Source: Armillaria gallica (Eukaryota > Basidiomycota > Agaricomycetes > Agaricales > Physalacriaceae). From it: DNA of 64,000 bases. The stretch is from assembly GCA_037576215.1 (NCBI GenBank), contig JBANDB010000004.1, forward strand, positions 4,774,001 to 4,838,000, given 5' to 3'. The notes under the pieces were generated by a model. The model ran no database searches and was not told where the DNA came from. It saw only the letters and a program-made list of their open reading frames with translations. Positions 1 to 11,339 of this stretch are shown here, piece by piece (position 1 is the first letter of the stretch; each line of letters begins with the position of its first letter). The position numbers were made by a program, and so were the translations under genes.

Positions 1-149
1 CTGAGGACTTGCCATCCCATGCATGGCTCAAGGGTTATTGGGACCATGAAATCCCCTGAGGCACCGCAGATGTATCAGATTGGTTTGTGGACCTCATAGA
101 GGCTTTCCCTGGCTAGTTCACCTCCCCTCTGGAGGAATTGGAGAAGTTC

Positions 150-820
150 ATCGGTGAGTTCTCTGAGTTGGTCCTTGTGTATCTATATACAGAGGGCAGC
201 ACGTGCAGTGTTGTCGGTGCATGCTTCCTGGATCACCCACAGCATCCAGTTGACCTCAAAGGGCTTCATCCATCGGTGAGGGATCTCCTGAACCTTCACA
301 CTGACCACCTTGGGTACAGCTACCATTGGCGAGGTCACCTCTACCCCATTGTTAGGGAGTGACTTTGTTACCCTGGTGGGTGATTCAGGTGGAGTCAGAA
401 GTGTTGCATTGCAAAGCTTTGGGGAGATTGTCGGGCTGCCGGTGGCGAGCCATTTCTGGAATGAGGTGTTATCCTCATCATCAGGCACTTCGATCATGGT
501 TACCTGATGCCCCCTTTCTACCGCCTGGGCACTAGCGGCTTCCTGTCCTGCAGCTTTTTTGTTGTCCTAGTTCTTCACAATGGAATGGGAGATGCATGTC
601 TCAGAGGTGCTGTTCTGATCTTGTCCGCTAATATGTGCGGGAACAGCAGACTTGTCCTGTGCTGAATGAACGGTCTTACTGGCTTCATCTGTTATCTCTG
701 AGCCCTGGTTGTGTGCAGGGTTCCTCATTTCATTCGGCGTTCCAGGTCTCCCTTTGTCATGACAGGTGGTTGCACCCCAGGGGTGCTTACTCTGTGAAGG
801 GCCCTCTCGTTTGGTCATGG
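150..820 (-). pseudogene. Decayed gag-protease linker region of Gyp1
   Basis: Two broken minus-strand frames (818-567 and 497-183) match the Gyp2 linker at 38256-38830. Shared stretches include GRPGTP, AHISGQDQ against THISGQDH, and MIEVPDDEDNTSF against MYEVPDQEDDASF. The order is the same in both elements, just before the protease (which in Gyp1 would be off the left edge). The function of this charged, low-complexity segment is unknown. Bases 820-1540 connect it with the zinc knuckle and hold no frame I can assign. Confidence 0.55.
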
Positions 821-1540
821 TCGGTGGTCGTTCATTGATTCTTCGGAAACTGTCTGTCCTGCATGTGGCATTCTTCGAGTCTGCCTTTTCAGAGTTTGCA
901 CTAGGTGCTTGCTCTGCCCTATCCAGTCAGGCCTTCATCACTGCATGTACTCTGCTGTTCAAGGAGTCACCCTGGGGGGCAACAGGCATCTTGCCTGTTT
1001 CCAAGATTGCAGAGCCACTCGACTGGGGCTTCACCGTTAAGATAGGTGGTGATATGGTGGTCACCTTTTCGATTGATGTGTTCACTTGTGATGAGCTACT
1101 TGCTGGTCAATTAGTCAGTTGTGTTGCTGAGGTTTCCCCCACTTTCGCATGCGTATGGGGGCCTGCAGCTATCCCCCATTGTGGGGAGACATCTACAGAG
1201 TCGTTAGTCAAGTCCATGTCCTGAAGGACATCGTATTAGTTCTTCGATTCTAATAAGAGTGCGTGGGGTGAAGTCGGTATTTGGCATGTAGGCCATGTAC
1301 TGTTCGTATTCACAGAAGTCATAGTAAAAACTGACCCCGCATGTGGGGGTCGGAGTATAGCTGAATGCATGATAGTAAAAATGTCTGTATGTAAAAATGA
1401 ATCAGATCATCCAGCAGGAAAGGGGTGTGCACCCATGAAGTCCTTGGTCATCACAGCAGAATCAGGCACCTGACGACCTACTCTTTTACCTCCTCAATCT
1501 TGGTGCTTTCGGCAGTTGGCTTGACAGCCGCCTCCAGTGC

Positions 1541-4182
1541 TCATACCTCTCTTTTCTGCTTCTTTAGGCAATCCTTTGAGATATGCCCCTTCTCGTGGCA
1601 GATGAAGCATCTGCCCTCTGCCATATACTTCTTCCGGTTGATCTGCATTGGTTCTCCTGCTCCACTGTATGTCTTCATCTTTACTGGTACCCACCGTCCT
1701 CCCAAGTCCCTGCCCTTGCTGTCTGCCACCACTTTGCCTGCCAAGAAACTTGTCACGCCACCTGCAGTGGTTTTCTGATTGCTGGTGGCAGTAATTTGCT
1801 TCTGGTTCCTTTGTGGGCACTTGTCACGGGTCTCGATGCCGTGGGCCTGGTTGTAGACATAGTTGTGCTGTTGCTCTTCATACATGATGAGGATGCGCTC
1901 CTTCCACTTGTCATACGTCCTGGGGATTCTGATGCTGATGTTGGCAATGAAGGAGGTGTAGCTTGTAGGGACCCCCTGTCAGATGGTGGTGACCATGGCT
2001 CCTTGTGGTCCCATGTCGTTTCACCTTCCTGCCAATATGGCTTCTCATTCTAGGCATTGGAAGAAGACAGTGGCAGCATCTCCGCCCATCTTCATCTCCT
2101 TCATCTTCTTTTCATGGACTTCCTCTACTGCCAGGTCCCAGAACTGCTCCTTGAATTCTCGGATGAATTTGTCCCAGTGGGGATATCAGTATCACTGGCT
2201 GGCAGGGTCTCAGTAGTCATTGGCCCAATAGGCTCATCGTCAGTGGGTCCACCAGTCCTTGGCCCTGTCTGTGAAATGGGAAGTTGTGAAGACTACCATG
2301 AGGGAGGAGACTTCTCAGAACTGGTGTCAAAATACCTTGAAGTAGGTGTTACAGTCTCTGAGGAATCGGTCCATATCGTTGTGGTCCCTATAAAAAGGCT
2401 CTGGCGTTTTCATAATGATTGGTCTCACCCCTAAGAAGGTGGGGGCTCGTTGGTGTCCCAGTCTCCTACTGGTCCTTGTCCTGGTGGTGCCCAGTCAGGC
2501 GGTCTCGGGATCGAGTAGTGGTCAGGGTCTGGTCGATATGGTGGTGCCCCTGGTCTCCCCCTCTGTTGCTGTCTTCCTTGCAAGTCGGTCAGGTTGTCTC
2601 ACAGCTGCACGTTCTCATTTTGCAGTTGCACCACCTAGCAAAGGACCTGTTGTAGTTGTTCTTCGGTGTTGGGCTCTGCGGGTGCTGCTGGTCCTCCCCA
2701 TCCCTCGTTCATATCTCCTATCTCTTCTAGTCCTGCACCAGCTATTACCCTGCTGGTGCTTGGGCCTGTATATCTGGGTCGTCGTGGATTTCATTGTCGA
2801 GGTGGTGAATCTGGAAGGAGTTCCAGGAGATCTACTTTGAGGTTCCTGAATGTCTCCCAGTCGAGGTTGAACTCCTCATTGAGATTCTCTTCCCAGGTGC
2901 TCCTGCTCCAGGATGGTGAGAGCGTTGAGGTCGGCCTCCAGTCTGACCTGTTCGGAGAGGGTCCTTGGTTGTACCCCGATGTTCCCATTATGGAAACGAC
3001 TGGTTCATACCTCACTCTCGATATGGTTTCTGGCAGAAGGGGGTATAGGGATCAGTCATGGTTTGCATGAATCTGGGCTGCAATTCTGGAGGTCCAGCTG
3101 TCATAGAAGGATCTCTTACTGCCTCGTCTCCCCAGGGGTTTGTCCCCTCACTTGGTAGCAAGGTAGAAGTCCATATAGACTCACGGGTATTGATTGTGGG
3201 GCCATCCTGCTCTGGCATCAAAGTCCCACTGTTGGAGTTCCCAGGCAGTGGTGATGTGGGGGCCGAGAATTGCTCAGTCGATGTCAGTGAGTTCGGGCCA
3301 CTCATAGTCTGATCTGTGGGAATTGAGCGGGTCGCTGTCCCTTTGGTCTCAGACCAGGTCTGCAAAGGGGTCGGTGTCATTGCCCCAGAGGATTGACTCT
3401 TCTGGTTCAGTGGGGAAGGGTATGGTGTCAGGTTCATTGGCAGGTGCGAATGGTAGAGCGCCTGCTGGCTCTGGGTAGGTTGGTTGCGGGATTGGTACCC
3501 TCTCACGAATGCCCAGCCAGTTGGCGGGGTCCAGCTCTGGTTGGTCATCTGTGTCCATGGCATGGTGCTTGAACCAGGCATCAAGATCTGAGCTATTGGG
3601 GGGCGATACTGGTTGCTCCCACTCTTGTAGCCATGAGGAGAGGTTCTGTTCAAATCAGGCAGTGATTGCTGCCTGGTTGTGCTCGCTGATGTAGGGGATG
3701 CCACTCTCATCCTCAGGGAAGGCAGCTCCTCTTCGTGCAGGCCGTACCGTGGGCCACATTGGAACAGGTTGTTCGATCAGAATGGAGGGCTCAGGGGATC
3801 TTCATACCCTGCTGGGCCCTGGGGTTGCGTTCCTTGAGATGTCCTCCCCACTCGAGAAGTGTTCGATAGAGGAGGGGTCCCGAACAGTGGTCGTCCTCCT
3901 ATGGGTACCAGTGTTCGTTGCTGAACAGCCAGATGCCAGACTCGTCTGGCCCATTGCTCATCTGGGTTGGGAGGTGTAGGGGTCAACATAGTGTCAAGGG
4001 AAGGGTGCATTTCTGAAATCGGTTTGGGGAACCCTTGGTAGTAGGATCCCAGCTCTGGTGAGGAAATACTGGATTTCCTCGATGTAGGTGATAGTTAAAA
4101 GGATGGTGAGGAAAATGAGTGTAGCAAGAGCGATTGCTACACTGATGCTGATTGTCTGGATCGGGGTCAGGTCAGTGTTCAT
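1541..4182 (-). pseudogene. Decayed gag of Gyp1 with CCHC zinc knuckle
   Basis: The minus-strand frames begin at 4182 with a hydrophobic segment (residues about 10-35), pass through a Pro/Ser/Gln-rich region (about 3700-2450) and end in a nucleocapsid-like part with CFICHEKGHISKDC (plus coordinates 1568-1609), a perfect CX2CX4HX4C zinc knuckle that binds RNA in retroelement Gag. Several frames are needed and stops interrupt each, so no single protein can be made. The capsid part is poorly preserved; the assignment rests on the zinc knuckle, position after the LTR, and parallel order in Gyp2. Gag forms the cytoplasmic virus-like particle of such elements. Confidence 0.7.
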
Positions 4183-4412
4183 TCGTTTTGTCGTCTTCAG
4201 TTTCTTTCTATCTCATCCCAGAGAGCGAGGATTTGGTAGGTGACGAGTTTGAGAAGAATGAAGATGATGGCGTCATAGAGGGCACTACGTTCATTGTTTT
4301 TTGAGAGATCTATCTTTGATGTCAGAGAAAGTATCAGTGGTTTTCTCGATAGACAGTGATGAGCAGTTCTATCAGGAGTCGGGCGAAGTTGTCGAAAAGT
4401 ACAATGTCCTCT

Positions 4413-4661
4413 TCAGTGGGTGTTGGGGGAGGTGTGAGTGAAGGCATCGTGGATGGTGAGAGAGGGTTTAGGAATAAGAGTGTGTGTCAGAATATAGTGG
4501 CATGGGAGTTCTGGTTGTTGCTCTTCTTCTTCTGTTCGGTATGCAAGATAGCAAAAGAAGATAAGTAACAAGATTAGCACTGCATTAAAGAATGCAGCAA
4601 GGATTGTGGCAACAATGGTTCGGGGGTTCAGGTGAGAGATGGTCTCCTGGACAGCTAGCAT
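4413..4661 (-). CDS. Short leader ORF with one membrane segment, start of Gyp1 coding region
   Basis: An 82-codon reading frame starts 18 bases after the primer-binding site. Residues about 16-42 are strongly hydrophobic (IVATILAAFFNAVLILLLIF), followed by a short acidic stretch of Glu and Gln; this looks like a single membrane-spanning helix. A second hydrophobic ORF follows at 3994-4182. Gyp2 has a comparable short hydrophobic ORF at the same place, so the feature is shared, not accidental. I know of no assigned function. It may be an upstream ORF, or the N-terminus of a decayed gag precursor. Whether it is translated is unknown. Confidence 0.4.
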   Translation of the reverse strand: MLAVQETISHLNPRTIVATILAAFFNAVLILLLIFFCYLAYRTEEEEQQPELPCHYILTHTLIPKPSLTIHDAFTHTSPNTH

Positions 4662-4678
4662 GCAGGGAGGGTATAGAA

Positions 4679-4691
4679 AGCTTCAAGCTAA
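4679..4691 (-). other. Self-complementary primer-binding site of Gyp1
   Basis: TTAGCTTGAAGCT on the minus strand begins one base after the LTR. It pairs with AGCTTCGAGCTAA at 4849-4861 (predicted mRNA 5' end) over 13 positions, 12 Watson-Crick and one G-U. This is the arrangement of Tf1-type self-primed elements rather than tRNA-primed ones. Confidence 0.6.
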
Positions 4692-4692
4692 T

Positions 4693-5080
4693 TGTTATGC
4701 CCAGACTTGGGTGGAACAAGTAAGCGCAAGCCTAAGACAATCTTGCACTTCAGGTTGAGCCTCAGGGAGCGGCAATACTCACAGACCATGAGTGCATGTG
4801 GTGAACGCATAGCAGGAAGTTTGAGAAGTAAGTCCAGTATGTATTAACTTAGCTCGAAGCTAGGGTACAAGGCTGAGAGCTAGACTACTTATATACTATT
4901 CGTTTGGTTCTATATATAAATGGTTCATGTGGTTGTCATACGATAACTGTCAGGAAGGCTGTCAGTCTCCTGGCAGCTGAGCAGGAGTGCTGAAGTCATT
5001 CAGTTTAGTACTGGTAACCGCATGTATGCCGAGGTGCTGAGATAAGATAAGATAAGGAAAAAAAGAAAAAATTGTAACCA
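4693..5080 (-). repeat. 5' LTR of Gyp1
   Basis: A 388-bp segment beginning TGTTAT and ending GTAACCA on the plus strand, so it keeps TG...CA ends. On the minus strand it starts near TGGTTACAATTTTTTC, close to TGTTACGATTTATTC at the start of the Gyp2 LTR, followed by TTATCTTATCTTATC repeats that Gyp2 shares. The outer boundary is fixed because an R2 repeat, known from two other copies, resumes at 5081. The inner boundary is fixed by the primer-binding site one base away. The 3' LTR is outside the window. Confidence 0.8.
4849..4895 (-). promoter_or_regulatory. Core promoter and predicted mRNA start of Gyp1
   Basis: The minus strand has TATATAAGTAGTCTA, then 34 bases downstream CCCTAGCTTCGAGCTAA. 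The Gyp2 LTR has TATTTAAGTAGTCTA and CCCTAGCTTTGAGCTAA at matching spacing, although the sequence between has diverged. A TATA box about 30-35 bases before the start is usual for such LTRs. The start at the A of AGCTTCGAGC is inferred, not shown. Confidence 0.6.
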
Positions 5081-6318
5081 TTTCTTGGTTACTAAGTCTA
5101 GAATATGACACTGTCATCTTTGAAGCAGACCTGAAAGTTGAATACAAAGTATAATTGGTGATTGAGAATTAAGCAGCTATTGAGTGCATGCCAGAGAGCT
5201 ACTCTATTGCTTGAGTAAGCAACATAGACACTGCTTAGTTCTTTGGAACTACTAAAAAGAGGAAAAAGTGGCACACTGCCTAGAGTGCTATACCAGTTCA
5301 GATAAGAGAGCATCAGCCAACAAGTTAAATTACTAAAAAGCTGTTTGTAACAATCAATCACCTATAGTATAAATAGAATAGAAATTCATGTAATAAAGCA
5401 AGCTACATACTTCCCATATACTATAATAAAGTTTCAGTTTGGATCTGGACTTGTTGCACCATGTAAGAGTTAGTAATTTTGAATCTTGGCTATAATACAA
5501 GTTTAGCGAGCTCATAGAGAAATTGAATAAGAGAGAAATTTTGGATACAAACTTTGGTTTACTTGAGATAAGAAAGATATCTGGAGGTAGTGATACTGTG
5601 CCAGTCTTGAGAAAGTTTTCTTAGTTACATCTGAGAGAAAGCTCTGTTCCATTTCTGGCTCAGTATAAAAAAAAAAGGAGAGATTGTATTGTGCTGGCCT
5701 CTGTGTAGGTCTAGAAGTAGTTTGCAAGGGAATCAGCCAGATTGAGCTATTTTAGCAGTTGCATGAAGTGTGACAGGTGTGCACAGTTGGACCTCATGGC
5801 ACCATTGTTAGAGCGAGCATACTGTGTGTGAGAACTTGTGGAAACAGTTTCTGAAAATAATTGTGACATGATTGAGAGTGCTGAGGGCCTCTATCATGAC
5901 AGGTTTAGGTGTCAGGTTTAGCAACTAAGAGAAAGAAGGTGTCATATGCAGATTGAATCTAGCAGTGGGCTGTACTTAGCGAGCTCACTGGCCAAACTTG
6001 ATCATTTTGCAGATCTGCATGTCTGTATGTTTTGTTTATTGAAATATCCTTAGCCTTGAGGGTTGTGAGGTTTACCATGCTCTCTTGTAAAAAGCTTTAA
6101 GGAAATAGAGAATTGGAGATCAGCTTAATAATTATACATTGTTATGTGTATTGTTCTAGTGAGCTTGCTGAGATATATTGAGATACTGTCAGCATACAAG
6201 TGGAATTAAATTCCTTGCTCCTCTCCACACTTAAGAAGATTGTGTGTGTGTGTGTGTTTTGTGAGATTGAGTGTAGGTTTTGTGTGTGTTCATGCTAAGC
6301 CATACTCAGTTTCACAGA
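5081..6318 (-). repeat. R2 repeat, copy a (reverse orientation)
   Basis: Read on the minus strand this matches R2 copies b and c: it runs from CTGTGAAACTGAGT near 6318, through CTACACTCAATC, the CTCTTGTAAAAAGC block and TTATCTCAAGTAAACC, to the block ending at 5081 where the Gyp1 LTR is inserted. Copy c continues past that point. It includes a (GT)n run at 6241-6262. No coding sequence is seen. It could be an old solo LTR or a non-autonomous element; neither ends nor target duplication are clear. Confidence 0.65.
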
Positions 6319-6551
6319 TGCTTGTCACCAGTCTCCCAGTGTAATTCTGAGATAATGCCCTCTGCACAGCATCCTACATTTGTTGCTGACTCCCTATGTC
6401 TATATTACCTGATGGAAAGACACCATACAAAGCCATGCACAGTGAGATACCAAACATATTCCACCTATGCAGATGGAGGTGCCAATACTTTGTAGCTATA
6501 CCCTCCAAACTTCATATAAAATTTGGCTCTAAACATTGAAGAGCTTAGTTG

Positions 6552-8455
6552 TGTACACCTGTGAAACTAAGTGCAGCCTAGCATGAACAACACACTAAAC
6601 CTACACTCAATCCCACTAACACACATATACCAATCTTTATAAGTGTGAAAGGAAGCAAGAAATTTAATTCTACTTGCATGCTGACAGTATCTCAACAAAT
6701 CTCAAGAGCTCTCTCTCAATGGCCTAATGCAACACAAAGTAACCAGCAATATCTCAAGTTCTCTTTATTTCTTCTCTAAAGCTTTTTTACAAGAGAGTAT
6801 AATGAACCATACAACCCTTAAGGCAAAGACTTTTTATAGATTATACAAACAGACACACAGGTCTGTAAAAATGACACAAGCCACTCAGTGAGCTCACTAA
6901 GTACAAATTGCTGCTAGGTCCAACTACATATAACTTTGCCTTCCTCTTAGCTTGCTAAACCTGAATCTCAACTGGTCACAACAAAAGTTCATTCAATGAG
7001 CTCATTAGTACAAAATGCTGCTAGGTCCAACTGTGTACACCTTCGCCTTACTCTAGTCTGCTAAACCTGACTCCCAACTCATTGCAAATGAGACTCTCAG
7101 TATTCTCAAACAAATCACAATAAACTCTCAAGCACAAAATAGGTCTTGCACACAGCAAGCTCACTAAATAATAAAGTACCACCAGAGTTTTTTCACTTAG
7201 TATGCACCTACTACACCTTGTGCAGCTGTCATAGAGCAGCCTGATCTGGCCAATTCCCACACAAAACACCCTCAAACACAAAATACTCTCTTACACTACA
7301 CCAGAAATGGAATAGAGCTTCTCTCAGATGTAACCAAGTATACTCTCAAGATCAGGGCAGCTTCACTAACTCTGAATCTCTTATTTATCTCAAGTAAACT
7401 AAAGTTTATTATCCAAAATCTCTCTCTGATTCTATTTCTCTGTGAGCTTGCTACAACACACAAGCCCAGAAGCCAAGTAATGATTCTCTCACCAAAATAC
7501 AGTCTTTTGGCACTTGTCTGTTATGATTTCCAAGGCTAGCAACTAGTAGACTCATTATGCAAGGCAGAAAACCCACAGATTCTGAGCTAAACCTTTTCAA
7601 TGCAACTCAAGCCATTGCACTGTGCCTTAGCAGAGAAGAGGACAAATAGTAACTTGAATTGTACACTGGCTAACTGAGCTACTTATAAACTATGAGCAAA
7701 AAGTGATTACAAACAGTTCATGAGTAAGGTAAATAGTCTAGATCTTTTGATGCATTTCTATGTTTTTCAATATCAGTCCTTATCCGCAGCTGCAGTATTC
7801 CTTGGCAGATGAGTCAGACTGTCTCTGATTGGTCTCTTCAAGATGTACTCTATGTCCTGTGATGATAGTGCATGTCAAAAGTCACCTCCATGAGCCTGTG
7901 ACCTTGGCCACTAATGATTAAGTCTGCAGCATCTCTTTCTTGAAGCTCTTTTCTGGTGGACAGCTTCTTTCTTAGGCATATTAGCCCTTAGGCCTTTCAG
8001 ATTTCTAGCAATCTTGCCAATCTCTTGGCTGAAACTCATGTACTAGGTCTGTCTCATAATATCTCTCTATTTCCTTTCTTGTATGAAGTTATTTCCAGAT
8101 TTTCAGGCACCATGCTTTTTTCATTAAGCGAGCACATGACTATCATCATCATTATGTTGCAATCCAACTCTAAGTTCATCCTACTGATGCATGTGCAGGT
8201 CAAGCTTATTGGAAAGAGTGAGCTCACTCATTGGCCTTTCTGTCAAGCCTGCTCTTTAGGTACAGTGCTATGACCAAGTCCTTGGTTAACTCTATTGTTT
8301 TCATTGACATACTGCAATATCACTTCAGTAACCTCACTTAGAATAGGTCTCCACATGTCTGCTTAGCAAGCTCACTAAGTGTAGTCTATAAGCTAATGCT
8401 TAAACATGCTGAATCGTGAATTTACATGAGTAGCTATGCTGCAGACATGACAATA
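6552..8455 (+). repeat. R2 repeat, copy b (forward orientation)
   Basis: Starts with CACCTGTGAAACTAA and follows the same order of blocks as copy c at 54671: CTACACTCAATCCC, TTTTTACAAGAGAG, ATCTCAAGTAAACTAAAG, and GGTACAGTGC near the end. Together with copy a it makes a 3.4-kb inverted repeat about a 230-bp centre (6319-6551). Similarity with copy c is patchy after 7780. Nothing coding is supported. Confidence 0.6.
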
Positions 8456-10097
8456 TTTTGAGACTATATTCATCAGATACAAGAAAGAATGAAAAGAATA
8501 GCTTGTATATGATCTTTCTGAAAAGTACCACTTCTCCCAAGACATCAAGTTCAATGAAAATACACCTGGTTGGCTCAGCACCAAACAGACCAACAATCCC
8601 ATTAAATCAAATACCCAAAAACATAACCCTAAACCTCAACCTACTTGTATAATCAAACTGACATAAAAAATAGCCAATCTAGACAAGAATGCTCATGCTG
8701 GCCACATACTACCTAGATTCCAGTTTGACAAAGCGACTGCAGCCTTCACCACTCCCTTCCTAGCTGAAACCATCACTACAGACCTTGATAACTCTTAAGC
8801 TTCTGAGATAATCATCAGCTCTCACCCACTTACTATGCTCTCATACCAAACTAGCCACACACTAATCACATATTCCTGAGATCTTAGCAAATCTCCACTC
8901 ACATACAAAGAGGCTATGGTTCAATCTGATTGTGACCTCTGGCAAGTTGCAATCAATGCCAAATACAAAAATCTCATCAATCAAGGAGTGATTGAAGAGA
9001 GCAATCTCCCCAAAGGCAAACAAGCTATTGGCTCAAGATGGACTTTCACTAGAAAATCACATCTGGCTATTATAGAGAAGGCTAGACTTGTCACACAGAG
9101 TTTCTCTCAATGCCCTGATGACTACAGTGATATGTATACTCCCATTGCTAAGATGGTAAGCATCTATATTGTTTTAGCATATTTAGCAAAGGAAGACCTC
9201 AAACTGTTCACATTTAATGTCAAAGCTGCATTTCTCAATGTTCCTCTTGCTCAAGAGGTGTATATCAAGCAGATTCTAAACTTCCCTCTGTCCACCTCAT
9301 TCAAAGTCTTTTAATTGAAAAAAACCCTATACAGTCTTAAACAATCATCTCACAAATAGTTTAAAGTCCTGTCAGCTACTATGATTGACCTCAGGTTGGA
9401 GAGCTACATAGTTGACCCTGCCATATTCTATAGCAAATGGTCCACTCTATCTGACCCTTCTATTCTTATACCTAGCGACAGCAGTGATTTATTCATAATC
9501 ATTCCTGTACATATTAATGATGGACTAATGGTAACAAACTCTACTCATCTTTACTCATGGCTCATTAGCAAATTCAATAAACACTTCAAGATCAATGACT
9601 TTGGTCTCACTGATGTCTTCTTAGGCATGAAGATTGAATATGATCATGAGTCACATAAACTATAGATTTCTCAAATGGACTACCTTGAGGAATTGCTCCA
9701 ATTGTACAATATAAGCAACATCAATCTGTCCACTGTTCCTTTCTGCTCAAAGCTATACAATCTTGGGTCTTTTTCTGGCCAGCTAGCTGAAGTCCCAGAA
9801 AATGAATTAATCTATTACTATCAAAAACTTGTTAAACTACTCTACCCTGCTATGTGCACCCAGCCTGACATTGCTTTCACTGCTGCTGCATTAGGACAGT
9901 ACAATGAAAAATCTACATATGAAGTCACTGCCACCACCAAAGGAGTTCTCCACTATCTTGCTAGCACAGAATTGTTGACCCTCAAGTATGGAGGTGATGC
10001 CGTCAAGAATACTCTTGTAGATTTCAACATCCAGCCTGCTGATATCGCCTTCTCTGACTTCAATTGAGGCTTTGACAAAATCAATCACCATACTATA

Positions 10098-10600
10098 CTA
10101 TTTTGACCTTATCTTTATGTCACAGGTCATAGCAGCTTGTGAAATGAAGATATGCATACCTGATAACATGTTACAGGCCTCAGTGAAGAGAGTCAAAAAA
10201 GTTCCAAAATAGTGTTTTTTTTGAGTAAGAATAACAAAAAACTCAAGTTCCTTGAGTGTTTACATATGTTCCTAGGCATTTCTGCCATACCAGTGATTTG
10301 GTTTGATGATGCGGCAGTGGCAACTCCGCTCTAGCAGCTCAAAGGTGGATTCCATGGCCTATTCAGCAAATCCAGCCTTTCATGATATTGTGGATGGCAA
10401 AAAGTTACACTCAAGGAGGGTTGAACTGGAGACCTAGCTACTCGGTCACAGCATTGAGCCACAACACTACTACAGTAACTAAATAATTTACAATGTAAAG
10501 ATGTACATAACATGTCACAGACTACAGTGATCTGTGAAGATCTTCCTGGCTGAAGATGTGACATAACATGTCACAAGCCATGAAGATAAGGTCAAAATAG
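10098..10600. mobile_element. MITE with TA target duplication inside the copia relic
   Basis: Terminal inverted repeats CTATTTTGACCTTATCTT (10098) and its complement AAGATAAGGTCAAAATAG (ending 10600), flanked by TA at 10096-10097 and 10601-10602. Length 503 bp, no ORF of note. TA duplication points to the Tc1/mariner superfamily. Confidence 0.75.
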
Positions 10601-10607
10601 TACAGTA

Positions 10608-10883
10608 CTGTCTCTGCATGTAGGGAGGAAACTGCCAAAGGAGTATGACGGTCCTGATTTTCTCTCAATAGGAAACTGGCCCAAAATAATGTGTGACAGA
10701 GCCAGAATTAAAAAACTCTGGGTCTCAAAAATACTCAAAATTGAGTGTTTTCAACTAGGTTTTGATGCCATCATGAATAATATGAGAAAACCAATCCACC
10801 GTGATGCGTGATGAGGCAAGTATTAGGAAACAAAACTTGGGGACCATGATACATGATGGTTTCCTCTCTACATGCAGAGACAG
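10608..10883. mobile_element. Second MITE with TA target duplication, 3 bp from the first
   Basis: Inverted repeats CTGTCTCTGCATGTAGGGAG (10608) and CTCTCTACATGCAGAGACAG (ending 10883), about 26 bp with one mismatch, flanked by TA at 10606-10607 and 10884-10885. Length 276 bp, non-coding. Its ends differ from the neighbouring MITE, so it is a different family with the same target rule. Confidence 0.75.
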
Positions 10884-11339
10884 TAGTTTCTCTGGCTATG
10901 CAATTTACTTTTATAGTGGCTTAGTATTATGGTCTAGTTCAAAATAAAAATCTACTATGCTATTCTCCACCAAATCTGAATACATGGCCTTGACACATCT
11001 ACTGAAAGAGCTTTTGTGGATCAGACTCTTTCTCCAAGCTTTGTCCTTGCCTTCACCTACTCCCTTTCCAATGCTCTCCAATAATGACAATTCTTTGACT
11101 ATTGCCAACTCCATGTTCAATTCTCTCAGACTTAAGCACATTGATATCAGCTATCACTTCATTTATAAATATCTTCACACCAGTGTCTTTACAATGACTT
11201 GAGTTCCTACCTGTGTGATGACTGCAGACATTCTCATAAAACCACTGGCAGCTACTCTTTATCATATTCATATGACTGGTCTTGGCCTTGTCTTTTGTTG
11301 AGCCACACATCACTGATAGGTGTGTGTTGACCATAGGGT

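Larger units (their letters stand above)
1..5080 (-). mobile_element. Gyp1: 5' part of a Ty3/gypsy LTR retrotransposon, cut by the window edge
   Basis: Read on the minus strand, this holds in order a 5' LTR (4693-5080), a self-complementary primer-binding site (4679-4691), a short membrane-segment ORF, a decayed gag with a CCHC zinc knuckle (1568-1609), and the linker that precedes the protease in the related Gyp2 element. The protease, reverse transcriptase and integrase would lie left of base 1. Homology with Gyp2 is seen in promoter layout, TTATC repeats in U3, the zinc knuckle and linker motifs such as HISGQD. The element was inserted into an older R2 repeat: the R2 sequence resumes at 5081. 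Many stops and frame changes show it is dead. Confidence 0.85.
8720..11330 (+). pseudogene. Ty1/copia pol relic (reverse transcriptase and RNase H)
   Basis: Reverse transcriptase motifs are visible from 8916: GKQAIGSRWTF, EKARLVTQSFSQ, DYSDMYTPIAKM and FNVKAAFLNVPL, the last being the DVKTAFLNG block with its catalytic Asp changed to Asn. The YVDD box is reduced to HINDG (near 9513). After VFLGMKIEY and a thumb/connection part, RNase H motifs appear after the insertions: GYAIYFYSG and FSTKSEYMALTHLLKELLW (10957-11060). There is no gag, integrase or intact frame. The gene is broken by stops, by frameshifts and by two MITEs between 10096 and 10885. Copia pol normally converts the element's RNA to cDNA inside particles; this copy cannot. 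Confidence 0.85.

Noticed and set aside
1425..3312. Several plus-strand open frames across the left end
   Set aside because: They lie opposite the minus-strand gag of Gyp1 and show no motif.
6241..6262. (GT)n microsatellite as a special feature
   Set aside because: Short simple repeat; also present in weaker form in the other R2 copies.
8720..9310. R2 copy b as the LTR of the copia relic
   Set aside because: Only about 300 bp separate it from reverse transcriptase, leaving no room for gag and integrase, and R2 copies occur without copia.
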